A stretch of DNA of 28,081 nt from Paramacrobiotus richtersi (Eukaryota; Tardigrada; Eutardigrada; Parachela; Macrobiotidae). Both the position numbers and the translations under genes were made by a program. Below are positions 20,160 to 28,081 of this stretch, piece by piece. Numbering within the stretch: position 1 is the first letter of the stretch; the number at the start of each line of letters is the position of its first letter. The notes under the pieces were generated by a model, which did no database searches, was not told the origin of the DNA, and saw only the letters and a program-made list of their open reading frames with translations. The stretch lies in contig JAQGAU010000443.1 in the NCBI GenBank assembly GCA_034698045.1, forward strand, positions 1 to 28,081, read 5' to 3'.

Positions 20160-21639
20160 AACCGCATGTCATCGGAGCTGCATGCACATACATTTGCAGT
20201 AATCTTCGGAAACAGCTAGAAATCATCTAGATGTTTCTCACGCATCTCGGTTCTAGCTCTAATGTTTTGATATCCAGATTAGTGGTGCTTTAAGGAATTT
20301 GTTACTTCGTGCAACAGAATTTATTAATTTAAATCTTTTATGACAAATTAAGGGAAACAACGAAGATATACAATGCCACATATTAACGCCGCCGGCTTTT
20401 AACATCTATGCAGTACCCGCGGTTTACTAGTTGTAGTCATGAATGTGACAGTTGACGCGAACACACTTGGGAAAATACTTCACTCGTTAGGGTAGTTGTG
20501 AGAACTCGATCGTCCCAAACGTGTCGTATGGGAAAGAATTTTGTGCTTACCATGGTAGGCAGTTATTTGGTTGCAGGCGTACTAAGGCGGTTTTGAGTGA
20601 TAAGGTTGTTTTTTTTTGTCTCGATTTCGAACAGTAAAGAAACTGCCATACCTAGCATATTTTACCGCCAGCTGGGCCAGCACCGTGATGCCACCTTGCT
20701 TTTAAAAGGTTAGCATTTTTATTTGGTAGCAGTTGTGGCGCATTTCTCGGCTTGTTCAGTCGGATGTTAGAAAAATGTACCAGTAGTAGGAAAACAAAGA
20801 TATTAGGGTAATTGATTCAAACAACTTGCTTGCATGAAACAATGAAATGATATACTCATTCAATAATAAACAAAACAATTCATTCTGCATTTTAGAGTCC
20901 ATTTCGTTACTTTTGTTAAAAACTTCACTCAGCGTTGGATTTCCTTGTGGTATTTTTTACCGCAATATCGCCAAGAACTATTGAATGGCCTAGTTAACTG
21001 TTTTTTACAGCATATGTACGGCATTTTATTGCAGCATGCTGTCAAGCATAGCCTGAGACCTTTGTGGCCAGCAAACTTGCATTCCAGAAAACTGGATCTA
21101 TACTCGCCGACTGGTTTTACTGTACGTACTTTAAGCACGATCTAGTTGACTTTCAACGAGCCGTCGGAACTGCAAGACAGACTGATGCTTTCTACATGGA
21201 TACAAATTGCAATACACCCTTGCTCTTGAAATCGATTAAATTCACCCTCAAATCACAAGGATGACTGTCAACGGCAAGTAAATCATTTCCGTTTTCAGCC
21301 TGAAAATTCATCAACGAGCTGCCAGACCAGTGCATCGTCCTAAAGGGCATCAATAATTATTTCAACTGTCGTGCTTTGCACAAGGCTGATTCACGCCTCC
21401 TCTTCTTTTAATTATTACTGCAATATAGTCGAGAATCTGTGCACAGCCAAAGCGCAGGAAACAAATTTCAGGATCGGCATTTGATGTGTCCGGATACGCG
21501 AAGCGGATTCATAGACGCTATCTGCCATGAGCGACCCGACATCCCGTGTTAGATATTAGTTAATTAGAAGTTATACAGTCACGCAGAGTGACGGTACTCA
21601 TTTACGAGAATAACGCGCTCCTCTACCAGTAAACGGAAA
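20160..21639. other. 1.5 kb between GPCR 3 and GPCR 4, no supported gene
   Basis: AT-rich. Short frames on both strands overlap at 20929-21264; the minus one is Cys-rich (CCNKMPYICCKKQLTRPF) but lacks an ATG-supported start, splice partners or a known domain. The stretch should contain the GPCR 4 promoter; no TATA box was recognised. Confidence 0.4.
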
Positions 21640-23175
21640 ATGTACCATTTTCTTGGTGTAACCAACAATACCACCGTTGACGCTGCAGCCATCTTATCAG
21701 TTCCTTCCGAGCACAACCAAACACTTTTACCACGATTTCTCACGACCATACCATACCTGCTAATGCTCTTGTCCCTTGCTACAACAATCAGTAATGCTGT
21801 CGTTCTTATTGCGTTTATTGTCAACCGGCGTCTGCGCACACCGTTTAACTGCTACCTAATCTCCCTCCTCCTGTCGGATATTGGTCAAGCGGCACTCGAC
21901 TTGCCCTTCACCATTCTCGGTGTATTTGAACCGGTATGGTCGCTGGGACGAGCTGCGTGTAATTTCAACCTGTACGGAAAATGGGTCTTCACCGGAGCTG
22001 TCCGGAACACCCATGCTTTGATCAGTCTGAACCGGGTCTGGGCATTGTTTTGGCCGATTTCTTACAGAGAGTACCACACGACCACTGTCGCTGTTTGGTT
22101 ATGTGTGGGAACATGGGGGTACGTTCATTTGTGGCTGATGCCGGGACTGGTGCCGGATTTCATGGGCTTGCGAACGGATGATGGGACGTGTTTTGTTAAT
22201 GCGACCGCACAGCCCGTTTGGGCATTGACCACGCAGATGTGCTTGTATAACTCGACACTCGTTATTATCGTTGTGAGTCACTATGTATAAAACTCACATG
22301 TATGTGTAATTGTATAAAACTCACAATTTGTATATACAGAGAAACATTTCTTGTATAAATTTTATACAAATATATTTGTATAAAAAGATATATTTGTATA
22401 TCTGTATGCGCTGCATAAACGGGAAACGGGAGGATATACATACTTGCTAGTTATGCTAGAAACTTACAAACGCCAAAGTGTCAACAAACATAATCTCGAC
22501 TGTTCTGTGACACATCTTTTTTTTCATCATTCATAACTAATCCTTATGTCGCTTTCTTGCTGTTTAGGTAACATATCCATTTATATGGTGGAAAATCCGA
22601 CGACGCCAGAAAGTTAGTCATTATCGAAATGAGCCAAACATTAAGCTCGCTCCAGCCTTGGTCGCAGATAAAGCCCATTATCACACGTCCCCTTGCTACC
22701 ATACACATGCAGGTAACTGAAAACGAATGTTTGAAAATATTTAAAAATGTATTAGGCATTTGCATATGAAATGTACTGGAAGTGTACCACATGATAATTT
22801 TGGAAACACTGGAGTTTAATCGACATTATTGATTCAGAGGCCCCATCTAACAAGCATGCCGATGAAGCTGTTGATGTCGACGAAGTGGAAAACGTAGCAG
22901 GAAGGCAGCCGCCTAGTCAAACGTCCAACTCTGCAGGACAGAAGAAGACATCCTCGTGCTTCGCCGTCCTGACGTATCTCGTAGCTGGCGTAATTGTCTG
23001 CTGGACACCAATCATGATCTTCTTCACAATGGCCGATTTTATGGACTACAACAATAAGCTGCATTTTGTTATTGGATCGTTGCTGTACTACTTAAACTCC
23101 TTGCTAGACCCCATCTTCTTTTGTATAGCCATAAGGCCGCTGCGGGCAACGGTTTTTAATATGTTACGTAGATGA
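21640..23175 (+). CDS. Orphan rhodopsin-class GPCR 4 of tandem array
   Basis: Exons 21640-22272, 22568-22712 and 22838-23175 give 371 residues, the same as GPCR 1. Intron 1 is 295 bp (GTGAGT donor, CTGTTTAG acceptor) and intron 2 is 125 bp. The start is MYHFLGVTNNTTVDAAA, with glycosylation sites around N10 and N26. Motifs are C107 (3.25), K114 (3.32), N131-R132-V133 for DRY, loop-2 Cys184 (DGTCFVN), CWTP and DPIFF. The TM5 end and following basic patch (WWKIRRRQK) match the other copies across the same exon junction, confirming tandem duplication with conserved gene structure. Exon 1 has exactly the length of GPCR 1 exon 1, and these two seem to form a subgroup apart from copies 2 and 3. Confidence 0.9.
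22284..22407. repeat. AT-rich direct and inverted repeats inside GPCR 4 intron 1
   Basis: The 15-base unit TGTATAAAACTCACA occurs at 22284-22298 and 22311-22325. It is followed by TTGTATAAA/TTTATACAA-type inverted repeats up to about 22407. The first unit starts just inside the splice donor. This looks like replication-slippage sequence. Confidence 0.6.
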
Positions 23176-23405
23176 TCTACATGTACATCACGACTAATAA
23201 GAGGCACTTATCAAGTTGCTTCTAATTCGCCATATGCCACAGCCTTAGAGTGAGTTTACTAAGGAGCTTGCACTACTCTGCTCATAGGCGACTATGGTTT
23301 AAAAAAATACCTTGATAAATCGGGAAAATTCCGGACAGTTTTTTTCTTACCATTGGATGTTTCACATAAATGCAGTTTCTTTTTCTCTACAAGACTGTGG
23401 GGGTC

Positions 23406-23771
23406 TCACGTCCAAAAAACGTTAGGTGTACTGATGAGGAGCGCATTTAGAAAAACAGTCGATGAGCGGCAATTGCATACCTGACTCATATCCGTATACG
23501 GCTCATACAGTGCCCGGCTGCACGACTTCTGTAGCAATTTTCTCACCACTTCTTTGTTTAACCCGTCTGTACGTACGCTTCGAACCTCTACAGCATAAGG
23601 CGAATTATATCGTTCGCATTTAATTTGATGCCATATTACGTTTTCCGGTTTGAGAATTTGGAAGGGACTGTTACGGTTTCGGCTTTGCATAGCAGACAGT
23701 CTATAAAGAAACCCACTACTTTCTTTCTGAATCGAACCATCCTTTTCCTTCTCGTGGAGGCAAGCATGCAT
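23406..23771 (-). CDS. Hypothetical 121-residue protein
   Basis: An ATG-started frame (MHACLHEKEKDGSIQKES) continues through a polar region with protein-like composition (PENVIWHQIKCERYNSPYAV, then DGLNKEVVRKLLQKSC and RALYEPYTDMSQ). At that point there is a plausible donor (GTCAG/GTATGC, about 23480). If unspliced it reads on to TGA at 23406. The frame is also open upstream of the ATG (KSCVKCMHAC). A TATATAAG element stands about 190 bp upstream on the same strand. It converges with GPCR 4. No domain is recognised; it may be a complete small gene or the first exon of a longer one. Confidence 0.38.
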   Translation of the reverse strand: MHACLHEKEKDGSIQKESSGFLYRLSAMQSRNRNSPFQILKPENVIWHQIKCERYNSPYAVEVRSVRTDGLNKEVVRKLLQKSCSRALYEPYTDMSQVCNCRSSTVFLNALLISTPNVFWT

Positions 23772-23961
23772 GCATTTTACGCAACTTTTTGCTGAGTGCA
23801 GCTTTTTTGCAGGAAAAAAAACAACGTTTACATTTCTGACTTTCTTTTACGAAGTGGCCTTGTCGTAACAAACAGGAATGGAAAAGCAGACTGGATTGTA
23901 GAAGAATTTTGATAGACTACAGTAAACTCAGCAGCGCGATTTCAAGCCATAGCGCAACTCC

Positions 23962-23969
23962 CTTATATA
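23962..23969 (-). promoter_or_regulatory. TATA-like element on minus strand
   Basis: The minus strand reads CTATATAAGGG here, a good TATA-box match. It is about 190 bp upstream of the ATG of the hypothetical minus-strand gene, and a start about 30 bp downstream would give a leader of about 160 nt. It is inferred from consensus only. Confidence 0.35.
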
Positions 23970-24287
23970 GTGGAACACGAAAGGAAAAACAGGAACGCGA
24001 ACTAGAATCAATAATATTCGAAAAAATGATAAGAATGCAAATTAGGCTTATGCAATACACCAAGGTGCCCTTGACAGTCTTAAGGTGCCCTATGCGTCAT
24101 AAGATCACATGAAACAGTAACACTGTAACTGTAATATTTCTGCATATTACCTCAACTTCTGAAAGAATCGTGATGGCATTTTTGCTTTTGCCTTTTAAAA
24201 GTAACACTTTTTGAAGGAAAACTGCGTGCAGCATGCAACCTCGAAAGTCGCACGAAACTTCTTTCAAAAAGCACAAGACTAATAATA

Positions 24288-24349
24288 CATTAGACTAATA
24301 ATGGTGCGTTTACGTTTTTAAACGTAAACGCACCATTATTAGTCTAATG
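24288..24349. repeat. 62-bp palindrome: 30-bp perfect arms with 2-base centre
   Basis: The left arm 24288-24317 (CATTAGACTAATAATGG...) is exactly complementary to the right arm 24320-24349, with TT between. Immediately to the left, AGACTAATAAT occurs again at 24277-24287 as a direct repeat of part of the arm. Such a hairpin is unstable in genomes, so it is probably recent: a fold-back insertion, a template-switch product, or an assembly artefact. The loop is too short for a normal microRNA precursor. Confidence 0.85.
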
Positions 24350-25273
24350 CAGAGCGTAATACTGAAGTGCTGCTCATGATCAGCGTGTAAAAGCTTACCT
24401 TGCCGTTGGTGAATATATAGTTCGATCATTTTCGTTAACTACCGCGGAAGGTGACCTCTAAAGAAGTTATCAGCCAGCAATATCACATGGTTATGTAACA
24501 TGATATACCATATCCACACATTATAATCACCGTCGAACAAAAAAGTAAACTAGAAGTTATGCGTGGTAATGCTCAGCTAATCACGAGCAGGGACAGCCCT
24601 TGTCGTGCTAACTGGAATAACGTTTTCATTTAATCAGATCACGTACTGCGAATTGTTGTTACATCGGGTATAAACCATTAAAATTTACTTGTAGAAAAAA
24701 AGTAAACGGTACGGAAAAAAGGTATTTTTCTTTAACAAACGGTATAGTAAACAATATTATTCTATAACAATCATCAGAGCACATATGTACTGTACAACTA
24801 CTAGACGAAACAAGTAATGCTAGTATTACTTTCCCTACAGAATTTTGATACATGTTACAATTAGTATCTGAAGTCACTCTGAACTCTAGACATGCGGTAA
24901 CATTCCGTACAGCTGGATAGCACGGAGCATTCAGTATCGATGCTTACGGCGATCAAATGGCTACAAAAAGTATCCACTGAGTATAGTGTTCATATAAATT
25001 ACGGTCCTTCTTGTTTGCTAGAACAAGCTGAATTTTGGTGAAAGATTTACTGCCGTCGTGGATTACTAATTCGCCTTAGGAAACAATAATTTTTCGGTTA
25101 TAAACAGCGTTCGTCAGATGCCAATGCGTCGGGTTCATAAATACGTCCGGTATGCTGCGAATTTCCAAACTGGTAGACAGTGGAGAAACGCAAGCAATAA
25201 CTTCATCCGCTGAATTAAAATTTCAGAGGTGCTTTTTTTATTCTAATTTAGCTTCAGCTGACAATTATCTATC
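24350..25273. other. 0.9 kb intergenic, no gene seen
   Basis: AT-rich sequence between the palindrome and the GST start. The only frame above 70 codons (24659-24877, minus) is low in complexity and unsupported. It presumably includes the GST promoter. Confidence 0.5.
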
Positions 25274-26716
25274 ATGGGTCATTGTGACTTAATCAATTCG
25301 TCTGGAAAGGTTGTACGGGATAACATACCGGCATTGAGGAAAGGTAAGATTTTTGGTCGAAACTTGACCATAAGATAGGTTTGCTGGATGGTTTTTTCAC
25401 ATGCGTCAGCTGTTTTTCAGGTTCGGAACCGCCACCAGATGATTTGTCCAAAATAACTGTTTTCAGTGTCCGCGTTTCTCCATACTGCCAGAGGGTTCGA
25501 TTAGTCCTGAACTTTCTAAATATCCCGTAAGAGCATTCCTTCATAACTACAATGTCGCATAAATTCTTTTATATCTAATTGAGATAATGTTCTAGCAAAT
25601 TTAAACATGAATTAAAACAGAAAAAAAACCATGTAAAAAAATTAATACTGCGAGTATATTGTGAGTGCAACGACAATTGCAGGGCACATACAACATCATA
25701 ACATCAATCATGATAAATATTTTTTACATATTCTACAGTACAAGTCGTCGTAACAATACAGTATGTCGTGAATTTAACAAAATTCATAATACGGTTTGTC
25801 GCAGAATGCGGATTATCAATGTGCATATCTGGGACAAGCCCGAGTGGTTTCTTGGATTAACACCGTTCAACAAAGTGCCAGCTATTGCTGACACCGAAAA
25901 CCACAAATTGTGTGAGTCCTTGACGATTGCCGAATATATTTGCGATAAATATGCCAACGGGAAACAGTTGTTACCGAAAGACACTTATCTACGCGCCCAG
26001 CAAATGATTCTAGTGGAACGTATAATGAATCTGGTAAGTAAATAATCCAGATAATTTTTACCATCGATATGTCGATTTTTATCATCCACTAGGTACTGTA
26101 ATGTTCACTATACAGAAGCAACCGTGAACTAAAATAAGTATACTTGTACGCGTACAGAACGATATAATCAGCAAGAATATAACAATTACCAGTATAAACA
26201 AATATGAGCACGAAAAAAGTTTTATTGCCCACGAAAATTTTGTATTCTATAGAATGGACTCAAAGACAGCTTTGTTATTTTTAGATGGGAGATGCAGTGC
26301 GCGCAGTGGCATTCAATCCCGCAAAAGAAATCGGAGAGCAACTTCTCCGGAATATTGAGAAAGCGCAAGAGCTATTAGAAAACAACTATTTTGCCGGTAT
26401 GCACACTTTCGCCTATGTGTAGCCGTTTAGTGCAAACCAAACTGATTTGGCTGTTACATTGGTGTACGTTATAGGCGAGGAAATGGGATTCGTAGACCTT
26501 GTGGTGTATCCATGGTTCGACCGATCCCCAACATACCTACGAAGCAGTGGAATCGACATCAACACGGGAAATACAGAACGGATATTGGCATGGCGCGAAC
26601 GCATGTTGAGCCACCCAGCCGTGGCTGGGTCATCTTACTCGGATGCATGCTATACAGCAGTTCTGGAAGGTCGACGGAAGGGTAAACCAGATCCGGATGC
26701 AGGGATGGATCTTTGA
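25274..26716 (+). CDS. Omega-class glutathione S-transferase with Ser at the catalytic Cys position
   Basis: Five exons give 252 residues: 25274-25343, 25421-25526, 25805-26033, 26285-26396, 26475-26716, all GT-AG. The thioredoxin-fold domain comes first (KITVFSVRVSPYCQRVRLVL, then VHIWDKPEWFLGLTPFNKVP). KPEWF and the N-terminal extension are omega-class marks, as is the cis-Pro region KVPAI followed by CESLTIAEYI. The helical C-terminal domain follows (LLPKDTYLRAQQMILVERI, then MGFVDLVVYPWFDR), ending GMDL. Omega GSTs normally have Cys in R-F-C-P-[FY]; here it is R-V-S43-P-Y-C46, so the thiol has moved three residues. This predicts loss of, or change in, thioltransferase/dehydroascorbate reductase chemistry. 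Length agrees with the family (about 240). It is probably cytosolic. Confidence 0.9.
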
Positions 26717-26887
26717 TTAAGAGTCTTCCTTATACTGTTTTGTATGCTAACGGTGTCAACGTTAACGTTGTTATCCATACGTGTGCTACGACATGTAAAA
26801 CTTGGCAGTACGGATTTTCTTTGTGCTCGTTCGAAGTAGCTACTTACTGAATTGCCGGAATACAATTTGATTGCCAGTAGTTGAGAA

Positions 26888-26893
26888 AATAAA
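26888..26893 (+). terminator. Possible polyadenylation signal of the GST gene
   Basis: AATAAA lies about 170 bp after the GST stop, the first canonical signal downstream on this strand. Confidence 0.4.
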
Positions 26894-27475
26894 TCGTTTA
26901 AATTCCCAAGGGCGGTAGGTGTGCACTGATGTTTACTTGTCGTTAAAACACAATTCTCGTCATCATGCATTTTGTTCTGGTCAACAAACTGAACAGCGTG
27001 GCCGGCCAAAATTCTGCATAATGTAATTACTGCACTTTCAAGCTCATATTTACTGGGTTACTCATACAGCTGGAGGTTGTTCTGTGTACAAAGTTACAAA
27101 CCAAGGTACTTCTTCGGAACATACATACCGGTGGGCCGGTGAATAAGATAACTGCGAAAACACGGAAGCGATCAAGTCTTGTCGAAGCGATCAAGTCTTG
27201 TCGAGCGAGACCATCGTACGAAATACCTGCATACATGCATACTGCTGTAGTGCATGCGTATAATTTACCATGCGTAAGCAACTTTGACATCGGGTTTATC
27301 AACAAACCGAAGGCTGATAACAGCTGTTTAACTTTAAGGAAGTTCCATTGACTAGCGCCAGTAAAACTGCACTATTAATTAGGCTTTGTGGACAAAAAGG
27401 ATACCAAGTTTGTAGACGGTATATTTCTGTGAATTTTGAAATAAGCTCTTGATTATCACTCATCGATCAGAAGCC
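26894..27475. other. Intergenic, no gene seen
   Basis: This spacer between GST and the methyltransferase gene contains a 19-bp tandem duplication (listed separately). Short frames on both strands here start at non-ATG codons and have no domain. Confidence 0.45.
27165..27202. repeat. Two perfect tandem copies of a 19-bp unit
   Basis: The unit GAAGCGATCAAGTCTTGTC occurs at 27165-27183 and again at 27184-27202. It is a simple recent duplication in non-coding DNA. Confidence 0.85.
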
Positions 27476-28081
27476 ATGGCGGACGATTCATCCAACGCAT
27501 ACGAATCTAAATGGGAAACTACTGCCTACTTGAACGCTTATTACCGATGCACGGAAGATAATATATTAAATCGCTGGTCCTTGAAGCACCTAAAGGAGAT
27601 CTTTGAGACTTGCGAAAAGGGAAATGGAGTCGTTTTAGATGTTGGAACAGGTCCTGTTCTCTGTTATTTGATATCGGCCGCGCAAAGATTCGATAAAATT
27701 TACGTCTCGGATTATTCGACGATTAATCGCGAAGAACTGAACAACTGGCTGAATAAACAAGGATCGTTTGACTGGACCGATACATTCAAATACGTAGCTA
27801 GTTTGTATGGTGCTGAAAGGAACTGGGAACAATTTGAGAACCGACTTCGAAGCGCAATTAACGGTTTGTTGTCGTGTTAAGTATATATTTACAGACAGTT
27901 GCTGAATTTATCCAGCTAACTAATAAACACGTCATACTGTACATCACCATTACATAATATGCAAGGTTTAGATTAGTATTCTGTGATGAATTCATTTGTG
28001 ATTGCATCTGTAGATTCAAGCCATATTTTGCACTGCGACGTACTTAAAGACCATGTCTTTAAACCCGACTTCGAAGATCAA
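27476..28081 (+). CDS. NNMT/PNMT/INMT-family SAM-dependent methyltransferase, 5' part
   Basis: The ATG at 27476 in a strong context (GAAGCCATGG) starts MADDSSNAYESKWETTAYLN. The family N-terminus (AYLNAYYRCTEDN) is followed by the SAM-binding motif LDVGTGP at 54-60, the acidic SDY at 79-80 and the FDW block at 98-100, as in nicotinamide N-methyltransferase and relatives. Exon 2 starts at 28014 (acceptor CATCTGTAG) and reads HCDVLKDHVFKPDFEDQ to the window edge, matching the family's KCDV segment. The donor of exon 1 is uncertain: after 27863 (G/GTTTGT, joining AIN to DSSHILHCDV) or after 27875 (T/GTTAAG). The catalytic C-terminal half lies outside the window. It transfers methyl from SAM to a small amine or heterocyclic nitrogen; the substrate cannot be told. 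Confidence 0.85.

Noticed and set aside
20929-21264. Overlapping frames on both strands, one Cys-rich
   Set aside because: Each about 66 codons, with no start or splice support and no way to choose a strand.
27139-27351. 70-codon plus-strand frame over the 19-bp tandem repeat
   Set aside because: It starts at GTG, has no domain, and includes non-coding repeat sequence.
1-28081. CRISPR arrays, rRNA and tRNA genes
   Set aside because: No regularly spaced repeats, no rRNA-like conserved blocks, and no complete cloverleaf with a TTC-loop consensus could be recognised by eye.

Overview
This is a window of animal nuclear DNA. Almost every recognisable gene is split by GT-AG introns, most of them short (44-925 bp). 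There is no bacterial operon structure, and the gene families are metazoan: rhodopsin-class GPCRs, a hormone-receptor (HRM) ectodomain, omega GST, an NNMT/PNMT-type methyltransferase, a DNAJC9-like J protein and a LACTB-like serine hydrolase. AT-rich intergenic DNA, short introns and a lineage-specific GPCR array suggest an invertebrate, probably an ecdysozoan; a tardigrade would fit, but that is inference.

Layout. 79-981 (-) is a broken copy of a secreted proline-rich protein gene, and its intact paralogue lies at 5460-6505 (-). The duplication also includes about 330 bp of upstream DNA. Between the two copies sit a single-exon J-domain/zinc-finger gene (1448-1843, +) and, tail to tail with it, a seven-exon gene (2017-4257, -). 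I assembled the latter from short exons. It encodes a signal peptide and a class B GPCR-type hormone-binding ectodomain, with no transmembrane domain and no room for one: a candidate soluble decoy receptor. 7224-9306 (-) is a six-exon beta-lactamase-like secreted serine hydrolase with all three catalytic motifs.

10819-23175 (+) is a tandem array of four orphan rhodopsin-class GPCRs with a shared exon structure. Their closest resemblance is to muscarinic/aminergic receptors, but each has Lys at 3.32 in place of the amine-binding Asp, N-R-[IV] in place of DRY, and DPxxF in place of NPxxY. The spaces between them hold little: one weak 88-codon reading frame, a GC-rich frameshifted block near 17.0-17.8 kb, and simple repeats. 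23406-23771 (-) is an unrecognised reading frame with a TATA box upstream. 24288-24349 is a near-perfect 62-bp palindrome.

25274-26716 (+) is a five-exon omega-class GST in which the catalytic Cys position is Ser (SPYC). 27476 to the window end (+) is the start of an NNMT/PNMT/INMT-family methyltransferase.

The genes do not form one pathway. The notable themes are local tandem duplication (GPCRs, secreted protein) and altered receptor biology (a soluble ectodomain, and GPCRs without the amine-binding Asp). All exon boundaries come from reading frame, splice consensus and family alignment by eye; none has transcript support here.
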